Part shown: piece after piece, positions 11,487 through 23,167 of the stretch | Numbering within the stretch: the stretch's first letter is position 1 | Layout of the letters: each line of letters opens with the position of its first letter | Assembly (NCBI GenBank): GCA_009809945.1 | Contig: WTPW01002128.1 | Coordinates: 1 to 64,000 of the forward strand | Reading direction: 5' to 3' | DNA: 64,000 nt | From: Gigaspora margarita | Taxonomy: Eukaryota; Glomeromycota; Glomeromycetes; Diversisporales; Gigasporaceae | Notes under the pieces: model-generated | Seen by the model: the letters and a program-made list of their open reading frames with translations, nothing else | Database searches by the model: none | Told to the model about the DNA's origin: nothing | Translations under genes and position numbers: made by a program

Positions 11487-11730
11487 TACAGGGGAGTCCC
11501 CAAAATTTTGGGTCGGAATATGTTAGAACGCATTAGAATCATAGTCGGCTGGATCGAAATTGATCAATTTTGCCCCAAGATCATAAAAAATTTTACTAAT
11601 AAATCATATCCATTCATTAAATAAAAAATGCCCAGCTGATAATTTTGCTATAGAATCTGCTAACAAGTAGGGCTAAACAATGACCTAGATCTGACGCATC
11701 TGACCTGAAAATTTGGGGACAGCCCTGTAA
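11487..11730. mobile_element. MITE with CAGGGGAGTCCCCAAA ends
   Basis: CAGGGGAGTCCCCAAAATTT at the left, inverse AAATTTGGGGACAGCCCTG at the right, both bordered by TA. The CAGGG start resembles hAT ends, but no convincing 8-bp duplication exists, so a TA-target element is equally possible. Confidence 0.6.
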
Positions 11731-12198
11731 ATATCGCTAATATATTGTGCTAAACAGAAAAATGAAAAAACGGAAGAACGAAGAATATTGTTATTTTTTC
11801 TAATAAAAATCCCAAGCAGTTTATTGTCTCAGACAGTTGAATAGAACTCAAATGGATAAATATAAATTTAGAGACTTCAAACTAGATTATTATCTCGATA
11901 CTTTTGACAATATTTTTGGGGTTGACCACCAAGATTATTTACGAACTTAAAATTATTTCTGATATATGTCATTTAAAATAAATGCGATAGTTATGCTAAA
12001 TATGTATGGTGAAAAGTTCGAAGAATGAAAGAAAAAAAAAAAAAAAGAGGAAATTAAAAAAAAAATGTAAAGATGTGAAAAGTATGAAAAGCAAAAAAAA
12101 TAAGTAAAATATACCTAGCATTAATGTAATACAGCGTTGATTGAAATTTTGATGTAGTTATACAATTAATAAATCATTTTTATACGGTTTACAATAAC

Positions 12199-13144
12199 CA
12201 TCATTCGACTGCTCTTGTGACATGTCACGGCATTACCAAAAGCCCTAAAGGTGATTTTATACTTGTTTTAAATCACGCAAGTTTAAGATATTTTTTTAGA
12301 AGAAAACTATTCCTTAATCACCTTACTACAAAAGTATGATATTGTCAGATGTCTTTTCTATGGATTAAATATAATTCATTCTGAGGGTAAAGCACATTGT
12401 GATCTACATTCTGGAAATGTATTACTTTATAAGAATTCAATGCGTTGCTTCATTAGTAATCTTGGATTTTGTAGGCCTGTTAGGATGCCTATAAATCAAA
12501 TATATGGTCAACTTCCTTATGTTGTCTTTGAAGTTATCTATGAACGTAAATACACTACAAATTCTGATATTTATAGCTTAGAAATGATTATATGGGAAGT
12601 ATTTAATGAAAAACTCCTTTTACAAGTTTTCCTCAGGAAGATAAATCTGGACATGGTTTGAATGCCATATACTTAATGAGGGATGACTTGAATTTAAGCA
12701 TAACATATCACAAGAATGTAAACATATAATAACTCTTATATGGCTATGTTGGAATGCTGACCCTACCCTATGTGTGACCGAATGCATACACAGTTTGGAA
12801 ACAAATCAAACCAAGTTATACAACATATAAAAATCAAAGTCATAAAAGTTAGCAGATTATTATTTCTTCGTCTTTTAAATTTTTTAAGCATAAATTACGA
12901 TATTACTAAAAAAGGTTTGTAAAGCTGATGATAGAACGACTAGTGAAAAAGTTGAAATCCCAACAAGCAATATATACACTTTTTCAGAAATGTCACAACC
13001 AAGGAATGCTGAATTAGGTAATTTCAATATTTGAAAGTTAGAATTTCTTATTACATTTTTTTAGAATGCGACAACCAAGAAATACGATACGGCCAGGGCG
13101 GTCCCCAAAGTGCAGATTACACGTCTGTCAAACCATTGCCGCAG
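12199..13144 (+). pseudogene. Tyrosine-kinase-like (TKL) protein kinase relic
   Basis: Conceptual translation across frames shows the kinase in order: end of the N-lobe (CHGITKSPKGDFILVLNHA, 12215-12275), then after a frame change YDIVRCLFYGLNIIH, the catalytic loop HCDLHSGNVLL (about 12390-12425), the position of DFG as SNLGF, an LPYVVFEV segment replacing the usual APE motif, and DIYSLEMIIWEVF of helix F. A further shift leads to LIWLCWNADPTLCVTECIHS, matching the usual LMQRCWDADPLKRP end. A C-terminal tail segment (IPTSNIYTFSEMSQ, 12956-13015) joins via a possible GTAATT...TTTTAG intron to 13065-13144. This is the expanded Rhizophagus kinase type. At least two frameshifts plus loss of the DFG Asp (Asn) and of the APE motif show it cannot encode an active kinase. 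Confidence 0.8.
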
Positions 13145-13149
13145 CACAT

Positions 13150-13330
13150 TGAGGATCATGTAAATGAAATGCTAAAATATGCAAAGACAAAATTTTGGCT
13201 TTTACGTATGACTGTATATTACGGCGATTGCGCAGTATATCTGATATGGTATGACCATGCGAATAAATGTGCGTAAATTCTTGTCTTTACACAATATTGC
13301 ATTTCATTACATGATCATATGTACGATGAC
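13150..13330. repeat. Fold-back MITE replacing the 3' end of the kinase relic
   Basis: ATCATGTAAATGAAATGC...AAAGACAAAATT is mirrored by AATTCTTGTCTTTACACAAT...GCATTTCATTACATGAT, with a short loop near 13225. The open frame 13031-13276 runs out of kinase sequence into this palindrome. Confidence 0.7.
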
Positions 13331-13757
13331 TTGATGGACCCGTGACCCAATTTGCAACTACTGAACTCAGTAATTTTTTCTTTTTTCTTTTTTTTTGAAT
13401 TTCTGCTCGCAGAAGAATTTATTTAATCTGAGCTTTTGAAATACTTTTCAGATAATTTATGGTAGTTAATAGTTGTGTTTTATCAGTGCACGAATAAATA
13501 ATTTAATAGAATATCCATATTGTTATTTTCTAAATAAAAAAAATCTAAATTCTAGTAACACCTGTTATTTTCTTAATCATTACCTCACAAAGATAGTAAT
13601 TGGATTGTGATTAAAATCTTACCAGTATGTGGTTTTGTAATATTAGCCCCAAATTGAAGAATATAGTAGTTACCATGGTACATCATGTTCTTTTGACGTT
13701 TCTTTCATCACTTATCAGTGCTTTTTTCGTCACCTTTTCAGTTCATAATATATAAAC

Positions 13758-13876
13758 TACATTTTTGGTCAAACTAAAATAAATTTTTCTATTGGTCAGA
13801 TTGATGAAAATCAAAACAACGTAAATTATCATATTGGTCAAATAAATTATAAATTTTTCTATTGGTCAGATTTAGC
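13758..13876. repeat. Short direct repeat AATTTTTCTATTGGTCAGATT
   Basis: TTTTTCTATTGGTCAGATT appears at about 13783 and 13853, with TTGGTCAAAC/T words between. Two to three imperfect units of about 55-70 bp. Confidence 0.6.
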
Positions 13877-13971
13877 ACTTTTCTTGAAATTACATTTTAC
13901 TATTTACGCAATCAGAGAATTTTTTATTAGCATTTTATTAAATGTACTCAATAAAATAAGAAACTTGTTAC

Positions 13972-14115
13972 GGTTTTACCACAAAATCCTGAAAGACATA
14001 TTCCCAAAAGGACTTAATCCTGACAAAGTTAGCTAGCATTAGTTATAATGCTGGCCAATTTAGTCAGTATTATGTCCTTTTAGAAAAATGACTTTCGGGA
14101 TTTTATGGTAAAACC
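13972..14115. mobile_element. MITE, 144 bp, TIR GGTTTTACCAYAAAATCC, 9-bp TSD
   Basis: Left GGTTTTACCACAAAATCC TGAAAG and right inverse CTTTCGGGATTTTATGGTAAAACC pair over about 24 bp with few mismatches. Flanks are ACTTGTTAC (13963-13971) and ATTTGTTAC (14116-14124), 8 of 9 identical. Nine-base duplications suggest a Mutator-like (MULE) source. Confidence 0.7.
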
Positions 14116-14581
14116 ATTTGTTACATCGACCAATAAGTCATATGACTTCGCAGACCTGTGGGACTGCAAAATCATATGATCACGTATTATATTTTTGCCA
14201 TCAAATTAAGTTTGCATATTAGCTTTTAATCATTGTATTAGTAATAATAAGTAAAATAATGTATATGAAAAATGTTAAATGCTAAGAATCATCTTATTTA
14301 ATGAATATTTTTTTAATTATATTAATAAAAACTATTTATATACATCAATTGTGCCAAATATTTAAAATATTCTATAATTTCACTATTTAGCATGCCTTAT
14401 TTTAGCATTCATCAGTGCTGAAATATACACGTGACATATATGTTTGCTATATAGCTATATCAAAAATATTGACCCCCTTAATGTTAATATAGAACACCCC
14501 ATGAATTACCAAGATAGCTACTTCACAATATTTAATATCTATGATGAATAATCTTTATATAATATGGTTTGGTGTCAATTA

Positions 14582-16621
14582 CAGTCATCCCTCTATATAG
14601 TTACCTCTCATATAATCACTCCATATGTAATCACATTTATGTGTAGGTCAAACTATAATTTATTTTATAAGAAAAAAAACCTCTATATAAGCACAACTTC
14701 TTTATAAGCACATTTTGAAAAAAATTTACTATGTGCCCAACTGTAATTGTATAGAAGTATCATCACGAAATATATTAAGTAGATTTATATCGATTTATAA
14801 TGCATAATCGATTTATATCAATTAAAATTAAATGTTATATATCGATTAACTTGTTATAAATCGATATATATCAAAAATCGATTAATAACGAAAAATAGGT
14901 AAGTAATCGATGTAAATCAAATTATCGATTATTATCAAACTAATCAAAATCGCTACATATCGATCATTACGTTATTAATCGATAATTAGCATTATACTTT
15001 AATTTGGATATATAAAAAAAAAAAGGCTGTTTTGAACGATTTTTACCCTCTCTCTCTTTTATTTCTCCTTTTCTTTTACTCATTTCTCCCTTTTTTTTTT
15101 TCTTTCTCTTTTTTTTTCTCTTTCTTTTTTATTTTTAATATTTCGAATACTTTCAAAATATTTTAGGATGATCTGTAACCTGGATCATATCAAAAACGTG
15201 TTTGACTAATATTTTCAAAATGTTTCGATGATTTTTGATGATTGTACTACAAGATCAGATTAGATCTTTTGTTTATAATTTAGATCTTCTATCAATTTTA
15301 TATTGTTTTTTCGTTCTCTTTTTGTTTTTTTTTTTAGTTTCATTTTCATTTTTTTTAGTTTCGTTTTGTTTTTTTTTTATTTATATTTTTTTATATTTTT
15401 AATTTTTTTTNTTTTATTTTTACACTTTACCACTAGCACATTGCAAGAAATCTAATAACTTTCAGTACTTATCGCAAGCCAACTCAAACTTTCGATACTT
15501 TGCAAGAACACACAACTACTTTCTTTAGCAATTTCGAAAGTTCAAGAACGCAAGTTTTCGCAAGGTTTCGTTTTATTTATTTTTCATTTCATGTTTTTTG
15601 TTTTTTGTTTTTTTTTATTTTTATTAATTTATTTTATTCTGGCACTTTGTGAAAACCTTCACTAATTTCTGAATTGCAAGATCACAAACTCTTACTTCAG
15701 GGAAATGAAAATTATGAATATAAGCGAATATAGTCGAATATGAGTGAATATAAGCAAATATAATCGTTTATTTTTTTTTGTTTTTGTTTTTTTTGTTATT
15801 TTTCAGTTTTGTTTTTTGTTTTTGTTTTTTTTTATACTTATTAGGAAGTTGCAAATATGAGTGAATATTAGTGAATATAAACGAATATGATAGTTAAACA
15901 AAGAAAAAGAAAAATAATAGCTAACTACAGGGTAAGAAAAATAAGTGTATAGAGCTAGTATTATGCGACGAAATATGAAAGTAGTTTAAAATATTACTAT
16001 TTTTTTCATTTTCATTTTTTTTGGGTTTATTTTTTTTTGTCATTTTTTTTATTTTAGGAAGTAGCGAATATAAGTGAATATAAGCGAATATAAGCGAATA
16101 TTATAGTTAAAACAAAGAAGAAAAGAAATAATAGATAACTGCAAGGTGAAAAAAATAAGTATATAGAGCTAGCATTATGCAACGAAGTGCAAAAAGGTTT
16201 CATTATTTTTTTTTGTTTTTATTTTTTTTTGATATTTTTTTTATTTTTTCGTAAAAATTTTATAATAATATATAATAAAATATATAATATTGATTAAAAA
16301 TATATATTTAATTAAAATATAATGTATAATAATAATAATAAATAAAAATAAATAAAAAAATATAAAATTTTATATTAAATTGCGAAACCTTGTGAAAACA
16401 TGCGAAAACATGCAAAAATCTGTAAAATGTTTAAAAATAAGTATACAGTATAATAGTATTGTTATTCGTGATTTTTAATCTGATATCTATCGATTATTAC
16501 CGATTATTATCGATTACTATCTTAATCAATAGTCCTCGTCATGGGGGATTTAAATCGATTACTATCCAATAATGATAAAAATCAATAGTAATCCATGTAC
16601 AAATTTTGGTGATGATGACTG
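14582..16621. mobile_element. ~2-kb non-coding composite with CAGTCATC ends and ATCGAT subterminal arrays
   Basis: The left border TA-CAGTCATCCCTCTA and right border GATGATGACTG-TA share an 8-bp inverted end next to TA, as in pogo/Tc1-mariner elements. Inside, both shoulders hold ATCGAT-rich arrays: about eleven at 14765-15000 and several at 16480-16590. The core (15050-16450) is poly-pyrimidine and A/T-rich, with TAAGCGAATA minisatellites and the inverse of the 1-3150 repeat block. An inner pogo-like unit 14582-14743 (ending CCAACTG-TA) is an alternative reading of the left part. An N at 15411 lies in a T-run. No coding potential. Confidence 0.45.
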
Positions 16622-16805
16622 TATATACGATTAGTGAAGGGACTAACAATATAATTCTTAATTATTGCATTCAAAATTTAAGAAAAATTTTTTCAATGGA
16701 TCACGAGTATGCCATTTCATAATATTGAAAAAGCTAAAAAAAAATTGAAAAGATTACATCACATAGTTTTTTAGCTTTAACTAAAGATTTTAAAAGTAGT
16801 GTAGA

Positions 16806-17223
16806 TAGGGTTGCTAATCGAGCAGCATACTCTGGAGCAACTTGGGTTATACTCCAGTTTGAGGTTGAAGTAGGTTAAGATTTTAAGAATTATATAATAA
16901 CGCGGAGCAAAGCTATTTCTTATAATTCAGTTGCTTCATGTGGAGTGACCTGGAGCAAAACCTGAGTTACTTCATATGGAGTGACCTGGAGTAAAACCCA
17001 GGTTGTTCCATATTTAAAAGTCCGGTCGACTCCAACATTTTTGCTCAATATAGAGCAACCTGGGTTATAAGAAAATTTTTGCTCTGAGTCACTCCATATG
17101 GAGCAGCCTGGTTTATAAAAAAGCTCTGCTCTGGGTCACTCTATATGGAGCAACCTAGAGCACAACCCAGGATCCAACTAATTTTAACCCAACCTACTTC
17201 ACTCCACTCCATTAACAACCCTA
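16806..17223. mobile_element. hAT-type MITE, 418 bp, TIR TAGGGTTGYTAAT
   Basis: Left TAGGGTTGCTAATCGAG, right inverse ending CATTAACAACCCTA. Flanking 8-mers AGTGTAGA and ATTGTAGA match 7 of 8. The interior is packed with ACTCCATATGGAGNNACCTGG words in both orientations, including the perfect dyad CTCCATATGGAG. Non-coding. Confidence 0.8.
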
Positions 17224-17231
17224 ATTGTAGA

Positions 17232-18255
17232 AAAGAACTTTTCTTTAAAAATTTATTACAGATATAATTTTGATTGCAACATCACTAATTATGTATCCTT
17301 AAAACAATTTAGTTTATTCAAAGAATCTACTTTAAAATTTTTACTTACCCATTATTATTCAGCTGAATAGAATTTAAAATTTAGTTTTTAAAGAGAATCA
17401 TTCTAATACATAAGATTATGATTTTTTTGAAAAAATTAGAAAGTAGGTCTATAATATAATAAAAGAGAGATGATAAATATGGTTAAAAAAATGTGAGAGT
17501 AAACTGCAAGTGTACTAAGGTTAATTTTAGCCTCTAACATTATGTTTTGTGTGTAAATTAAGAGAAACTTACGTTTATAGTATTTGCTGTAGGCATTGTT
17601 TTTAAATATAAAATAGGTATACATGAGGCCTAGGGGCATTAGGGATGTTCATTAGACTAATTAGTAAAAAAATCTGCAAATTCATATACAGTATATACGC
17701 CTTCAAAAATCTGAGCACATGTAATTAGTCAATTGAACACCCTATATGGACATGCGTCCCCTTGTGCTCCAATCTTAGTTGAGGTCAACTTTGGCTATTA
17801 ATCGATTAGTTAACTAATTGATTTTGTCAATTAGTTGAATATTGCCTGACAGTTAGATTAAATATTTTAGAACTTGAATTTCTTATTTAAACACAATGAT
17901 TAAAAATTCCTTATATCAACCAACAAACAAATGAAGCATTGTGAAATTTCCCCATTCTATACAAAAAAGGTTGTCTTTTATTTACCATAACTAATCATGA
18001 ATATGAATACCTCAGAACTCATTCTAATTTATCGATGAATTTGAAACATAGAACTAGATTTGTTTTTGAAGTTTTAAAATAATCCAAACTGCCCTTCACA
18101 TTTGGTTTATATAACTAATTTAAACAACAAGTTCAACTTGATCATGCTATTTATATTTAACATAAAGAGGGAAATTTTCAGGAAAAAAAATAGATATCAT
18201 CTTTACATTTGAAATATTAAAATATATATTTCAATTTTAATATTGAAAAAAAATA
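17232..18255. other. Mostly featureless AT-rich sequence
   Basis: Apart from the small MITE at 17640-17747 no coding, RNA or repeat feature could be supported here. Confidence 0.4.
17640..17747. mobile_element. Small hAT-like MITE, TIR TAGGGATGTTCA
   Basis: TAGGGATGTTCATTAGACTAATTA at the left and TAGTCAATTGAACACCCTA at the right are imperfect inverses. No matching 8-bp flank was found, so it is old or rearranged. It is followed at 17790-17860 by an ATTAGTTAACTAAT palindromic patch. Confidence 0.5.
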
Positions 18256-18452
18256 TTATTTTTGTGGTTTGGCACTTTTTAATACAACACAATATTCAGC
18301 ACTATAATCTGAAAAGAAAAACAATTAATTTTTTTATTTATTCCATTTAAAAAATTATTCTTTTATTTACCACATCTACAATGTTTTTTGCAGAGATAAC
18401 ACCAACTACAATCTTTGCGTTCATTGCAACCAGCTACTGCACATCTAGCCAT
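18256..18452 (-). CDS. Two-exon 44-residue Cys-rich protein
   Basis: Not a recognised named gene. Exon 1 (18452-18371) starts ATG and encodes MARCAVAGCNERKDCSWCYL then CKKHCRC; exon 2 (18308-18256) adds DYSAEYCVVLKSAKPQK and a TAA. The 62-bp intron has a GTAAAT donor and a strong polypyrimidine TTTTTCTTTTCAG acceptor, and the phase-1 junction keeps the frame. The product is 44 residues with eight Cys (4, 9, 15, 18, 21, 25, 27, 34) and one His (24), spaced C-x4-C-x5-C-x2-C-x2-C-x3-C-x-C-x6-C. Paired CxxC and CxC spacing suggests zinc binding, as in a miniature treble-clef or metallothionein-like fold. No signal peptide, so it is probably intracellular. If the intron were retained, translation would end two codons into it (GK-stop). 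Size makes chance possible, but intron borders, phase and Cys spacing agree. Confidence 0.55.
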
Positions 18453-18819
18453 TTTTTGATTGTAAACTTTCATAATGAAAGTTTAAAAGAAATTAGAAAA
18501 ATATTCAAATTCATTAACAGATTAAAAATAACTTTGGTTCCTTACTTTTTAAGATGTTTATTAAAAGAAAATATGAATTTACAGATTTAAAACATCAATA
18601 TTATATATATATAGCATATATATATACGTTTTTATAGTAATATGATTGGTTTGAAGTTTATTGCGCATTGCAAAATTATGATTATTAATTTGTTTATAAA
18701 CATCATGGGTTATTTAATTTTGCAAAGCGCAATAATTAAAAACATATTGATAAACCGTAAATGGCCATATATACTTTACAAAAACCTTGATTTTTTAAAA
18801 ATAAACAACATAATAAAAG

Positions 18820-18883
18820 TAGAGATGCGATCCGGATATCCGTAATTTTCAAATAGGAAAACGGATAATGAATCACACCTCTA
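18820..18883. mobile_element. 64-bp MITE of the TAGAGATGYGATYCG family
   Basis: TAGAGATGCGATCCGGATAT at the left and inverse of TAGAGGTGTGATTCATTATCC at the right. Same family as the 106-bp element at 55985-56090, which has a clean 8-bp TSD; here the flanks do not match. Confidence 0.6.
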
Positions 18884-19412
18884 TATATACATATTAACCA
18901 TAGCTGCAACAAAATTGTTACAGAGATCCTCAATTTTATTGGCTAACAGCCAAGGATCTTCAATTTTGGCTTGTATTACATAATTGGTTTCAAATTTCTG
19001 GCCGGAATTAACCTTTTGTTTTTTCTTTACAAAAATGGAAATTTTTAAAAGAAAAGATAATAAATTTGTTGTAATTCCGGCAGGAACACAGAAAATTTTG
19101 GATATCAAATTTCAAATATTTATTTGGGTATCAGAAAATTTTGGATTTTGGCCAGCATTATGAAATTAACTTAATAATTTAGGCCATGTCACATGACTAG
19201 TAATGACCTGTGTTCCTGGTCCGTAGGGATACTAAAAGTTTAGTTTGGTTCGACTCGACTCCATGAGTTGAGTCTTAATCTAGACTTGGTTCCAAGTCTG
19301 ACTTGAACCAAACTCACCATGTCTTGTGAAATATCAGTAAAATGCAACTTTAAAATTTTATTTGTAAATAAGTTATAAGTAATATATACTGATTATATAT
19401 ATATATTTTTAT

Positions 19413-19677
19413 TCATTCTAAAACACTAGCTTCTAACCAATTTTTTAAGCACAAGGAAGCTCTAGTCGTTTGTTCGAGAAGATGGTTTCATGTAAGATTA
19501 ATTGTATGATTCGCAATGGAAAAGGCATGTTCACATGGAATGCTTGTAACTTGAAGTGCATAGTAATCTGCTGCGATAGAAGCTATAGTTGGAAAACGAG
19601 AAGAATATTGTTTCCACCACATTAGTGAACTCATATCTGGCTCTGAGGATAATGCAAGATAAGTGCCTATTACCAAT
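19413..19677 (-). pseudogene. hAT transposase C-terminal dimerisation domain (hATC), broken
   Basis: Minus-strand exon opening after TTTTTTTAG at 19678. It reads LVIGTYLALSSEPD, then WWKQYSSRFPTIASIAADYY, then SIPCEHAFS, the standard hATC signature (xYLALPSE...LxWWK...RFPxLxxxAxDYL...SxPxERxFS). The Glu-Arg of the usual SER/CER motif is Glu-His here. After NHTINLT there is an in-frame TGA (19490-19488), then the same frame continues NHLLEQTTRASLCLKNWLEA to a TGA at 19415-19413, which matches the normal C-terminus. The rest of the transposase was not found in the window. This could once have been a source of hAT activity, though nothing links it to the hAT MITEs here. Confidence 0.8.
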
Positions 19678-19879
19678 CTAAAAAAAAAGATAATAGTAAT
19701 AGCAATAACATATAGTACAAAATACCACAAATATAAGCCAAAATAACAAAATATAACCAAGAACGAAGGTTCCAATAGCTGACTACTTGACAATTCAGTT
19801 TTGATGCTGTTTTGAATTGTTTCCGTTCTTTTTAAAAAATTTATATTTGGGGTTGGATATTTTAGGATCATCATTATCA

Positions 19880-20500
19880 CTCAAGAATAATGTTTAAATG
19901 TGGCTGAATTAGCAACTATTAGAGTTCAGTTTGCCCAAAATTTAATAATATTAAATTGATACCTGGTGCAAAAGAAGTTGTAGTAAAATCAGTGTGACAA
20001 AATTATTTGTAAGAATTTTAAATTTGAATTAATTTATCTACTAATTTCGTCTTTGCCACGAACTCTACATGTGATGAATCCTGTATCATGAAAGAGAAAG
20101 ATTGTTTAGAACATTAATCTATTCTTTTAAAAAATTTGTTCCTTGTCGCGATTATGATTAACATAACATTTTTATTAATAGTTTTCATAATAAATTTACT
20201 TTTATTAAAATTTTTATCTTAATGTAACTCATAAAAATATGATTTTAGTTGATTACAAAAATAAAATTATAGATAAAATTCAAAGGAAATTTTAACTAAT
20301 ATTTTTAAAATTCGCTTGTTCAATTAATCTAATCATTGCATCTTTTTTAACTAAAACATATTTGACATTAAATATTTTTTTTTCCTTCTCAAATTCTTTT
20401 TCAACATTTTTATCTAAACCAACTAGTCTTCATCTTTCTGCGAAGTTTTGTAAAAAGCCTTGTAGAAAAACAACAGGCAAACCCTAAAACATCAGCCACG
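19880..20500. other. No supportable gene
   Basis: AT-rich sequence with only short frames; no repeat family recognised except A/T-rich words. Confidence 0.4.
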
Positions 20501-20504
20501 ACTG

Positions 20505-20945
20505 GTATGAGTTTGTTAGTAAGCATTTTAATTTTCTTAATAATATTTGCTATATTTAATATTAATATATAAATCTTGGTAGGTCTTTATAATTTAATCG
20601 TTTAAATAATACTATAAAATGTTATAACTTTTCTTTTAGTAAAGCAAATTTGATTCTGTAACTTGCAAATAATATAAAAATAGCGTGGTTTTAAATCTAT
20701 GTTCCCATATCTAATTTTAATATATAAATTTTAGTAGCTCCCTATAGCTTAATCGTTTAAATAACTATTAAAAATAAATTGAAAAATGTTAAAACATAGC
20801 TTTAAAACTATTTATAACTTATAAATTAAATTTGATTTATTAGAAAAGGATTTATAACATTTTAAAAATTACATAGTTTTTATTTTTATTTAAAAATCTT
20901 GCCAATCATATTAGTGCTGTTGGTATCTAATACCCCAATTTCAGA
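20505..20945. repeat. Degenerate relative of the 22027-22694 MITE
   Basis: Contains TTTAATCGTTTAAATAA, GATTCTGTAACTTGCAAAT and GCCAATCATATTAGTGCTG, all in the same order as in the intact element. The left terminus is gone and the right one has decayed. Confidence 0.65.
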
Positions 20946-21438
20946 AAAAGTAAATCAAAATTTTTAGTGAATTTTTTAAAAGCTTTATTAGCTTAAATTT
21001 GTTTTTCCATATCATATGATCCCACAGACCCATAGGTCCGTAAGATCATGTAATCATAGGTCAAATCTGATCCCCGCCTTTCAAATTGTTTTATAAGGAT
21101 CAAATAGAAAAAATAAATATATTTAAGTGTTAGTTGTGTAAAGAGTTAGCTTATAACAACTAGAACTAATCCCATGAATTGATATCTATAAATAAAATCT
21201 TCTTGAAGGTCTTTTTTGCTGTATATTTAATATCAATATCAGAACATCCTTTAAAGATAAAATAAGAACACTTTTGACAACAAAAATACAAAAGTTTAGA
21301 AGAACTATTTGTTTAACTACAAGATTGTTTTTTATGAATGCGCAGGATATTTTTTGATTAAATATTAGTATATCATATTTGAAAAAAAGAATTCAACATT
21401 TAAAGTGGTTACTAATTTTTTAAAAAATAATTATTTTA

Positions 21439-21726
21439 GGTTAATAAATTTGAAACTTAGGAAGGGGAAGAAAGTCTACAAACTAAGATTAAGAAATGAT
21501 TTTTTACAATTAGAAAATAAAATTGACCGCTTGCAAGAACAAATAACTCAATTAATTGAGTTACAAAAAGATTAAAAGAGAATCAAGAGTTTGGAAAACA
21601 AACTAGAGATTGAGAGGAAACACTCTAAAGATGTAGATAGTTGGTATAGAAAAATATTAGATAATATGATTAGTAATGAAAAGGAAAAGAAATAACCAGA
21701 ATTTGAAAAGAAAGAAACAAAGATTA
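21439..21726 (+). pseudogene. Coiled-coil protein relic with two in-frame stops
   Basis: One frame following a TTATTTTAG acceptor-like site encodes a charged helix: KKVYKLRLRNDFLQLENKID then RLQEQITQLIELQKD, stop TAA, KRIKSLENKLEIERKHSKD and on, then a second TAA after NEKEKK and a further charged stretch. Heptad Leu/Ile spacing over about 90 residues is clear. Family not identified; the stops make it a relic or a stop-containing exon. Confidence 0.5.
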
Positions 21727-22026
21727 TGCTGCATAAAGTATTGTTTTCTTGTATTATCTGTTATGATTTATTTACTCTAAACTTTTTTAAAAATTTACAT
21801 ATATATTATTTGATTGTTATTAACTTAAAAAATCAAATAATTATAGGAAATTGGTCATGAAACAATTAATATCATGAAAATTGTTTTGTCAGAGCAAATG
21901 GTTGGCTGCGCAATGGCACATTCCAGTTCCAGCAGAACAAATTTTATGATATTTATCATCACATGATCATGATTTACAAGTCATTATTGGCTGAGTTTTA
22001 ATTCAAGATTGTTGTGCTTATGTAAT

Positions 22027-22694
22027 TGGGGTGTTACATACTAAATTATTTACTATCATAGTGCAGCATTATATAGTTGACCTACTAAAATTTTAAAATT
22101 TGTTGTATTATAATAAAAAACTAAATATTTTCAAAAAGGTATAATTCCTTTTCTAGTAAAGAAAATTCTATTCTATAACTTACAAATGATATAAAAAAAT
22201 GTGGTTTTAAAAATATGTTGCCATATTTAATATTAATATATGAATTTTAGTAGGTCTCTATAATCTAATCATTTAAATAATATTAAAAAAATGTTATAAC
22301 TCTTTTTATAGTAAAGAAAATTCGATTCTGTAACTTGCAAATGATATAAAAATAGTATGGCTTTGGAACTATGTTGCCATATTTAATATTAGTATATAAA
22401 TTTTAGTAGGTCTCTATTACTTAATCGTTAAATAACTATTAAAATTTATTAAATTTATAAATTTAGCCAAATTAATAAATGAATTGAAAGATATCTCAGC
22501 GTAGTTTTAAAAATACACTATTTTTATATTATTTGCAAGTTACAGAATCGAATTTGCTTTACTAGAAAAAGAGTTATAACATTTTAAAAATACAGAATTT
22601 TTATTATAAAGTTACTATAATAAAAATCTTACTTAGTAGGCCAATCATATAGTGCTGCACTATAATAGTAAATTATTTAGTATGTAACACCCTA
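22027..22694. mobile_element. MULE-like MITE, 668 bp, ~55-bp TIR, exact 9-bp TSD
   Basis: The left terminus TGGGGTGTTACATACTAAAT and the inverse of the right terminus TAGGGTGTTACATACTAAAT pair over about 55 bp. Exact direct repeats TTATGTAAT flank the element (22018-22026 and 22695-22703). Inside are at least two direct and one inverted copy of a ~110-bp unit containing GATTCTGTAACTTGCAAATG. Non-coding. Nine-base duplication with long TIRs fits a Mutator-like source. Confidence 0.85.
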
Positions 22695-22914
22695 TTATGT
22701 AATAACGTACAAAATTCTGATTGAATTAATCTATCCAAAAAGATTATAATAAATAAATTAAATGAATGAACAAGCTTTAAACTGATTGAATTAATGTTGT
22801 ACTGAATAAAATAATTCATATTTTCAATAAAAATTTAATTACATTTGAACATTTATCTAATTGAAACAATACATTACTATATTTACATGTACAATGTTCA
22901 AATAAAAATATAGC

Positions 22915-23067
22915 TATGGTGCATAATTCTGCTCGCTTTAAAAATATTTTTTTGTATTGTATTTGGTTTTAAAAAATGATTAAAGTCACGTTTATCTTAA
23001 AGAGACAATACAAAAAGATATTTTTTGAGCGAGCAGAATTTTGCACCGCAGAATTCTGGACACTCTA
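22915..23067. mobile_element. MITE family M1, copy 1 (left end trimmed)
   Basis: Palindromic element with GGTGCATAATTCTGCTCGC at the left and the inverse GCGAGCAGAATTTTGCACCG plus CAGAATTCTGGACACTCTA at the right. The outer 15 bp is missing on the left. It ends about 150 bp before the HSP90 ATG. Confidence 0.85.
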
Positions 23068-23167
23068 ATTCTGTGCTATTACGGTAAATTCTGAGGTTGA
23101 AACCTTTTAATTCTTAAATTTTGACCAGAGAGTTGACCAGTATATGTGAATTTTGAGAGTGCCGCCG

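Noticed and set aside
18381..18590. Plus-strand 69-codon frame over the Cys-rich microgene
   Set aside because: Antisense shadow of the spliced minus-strand gene.
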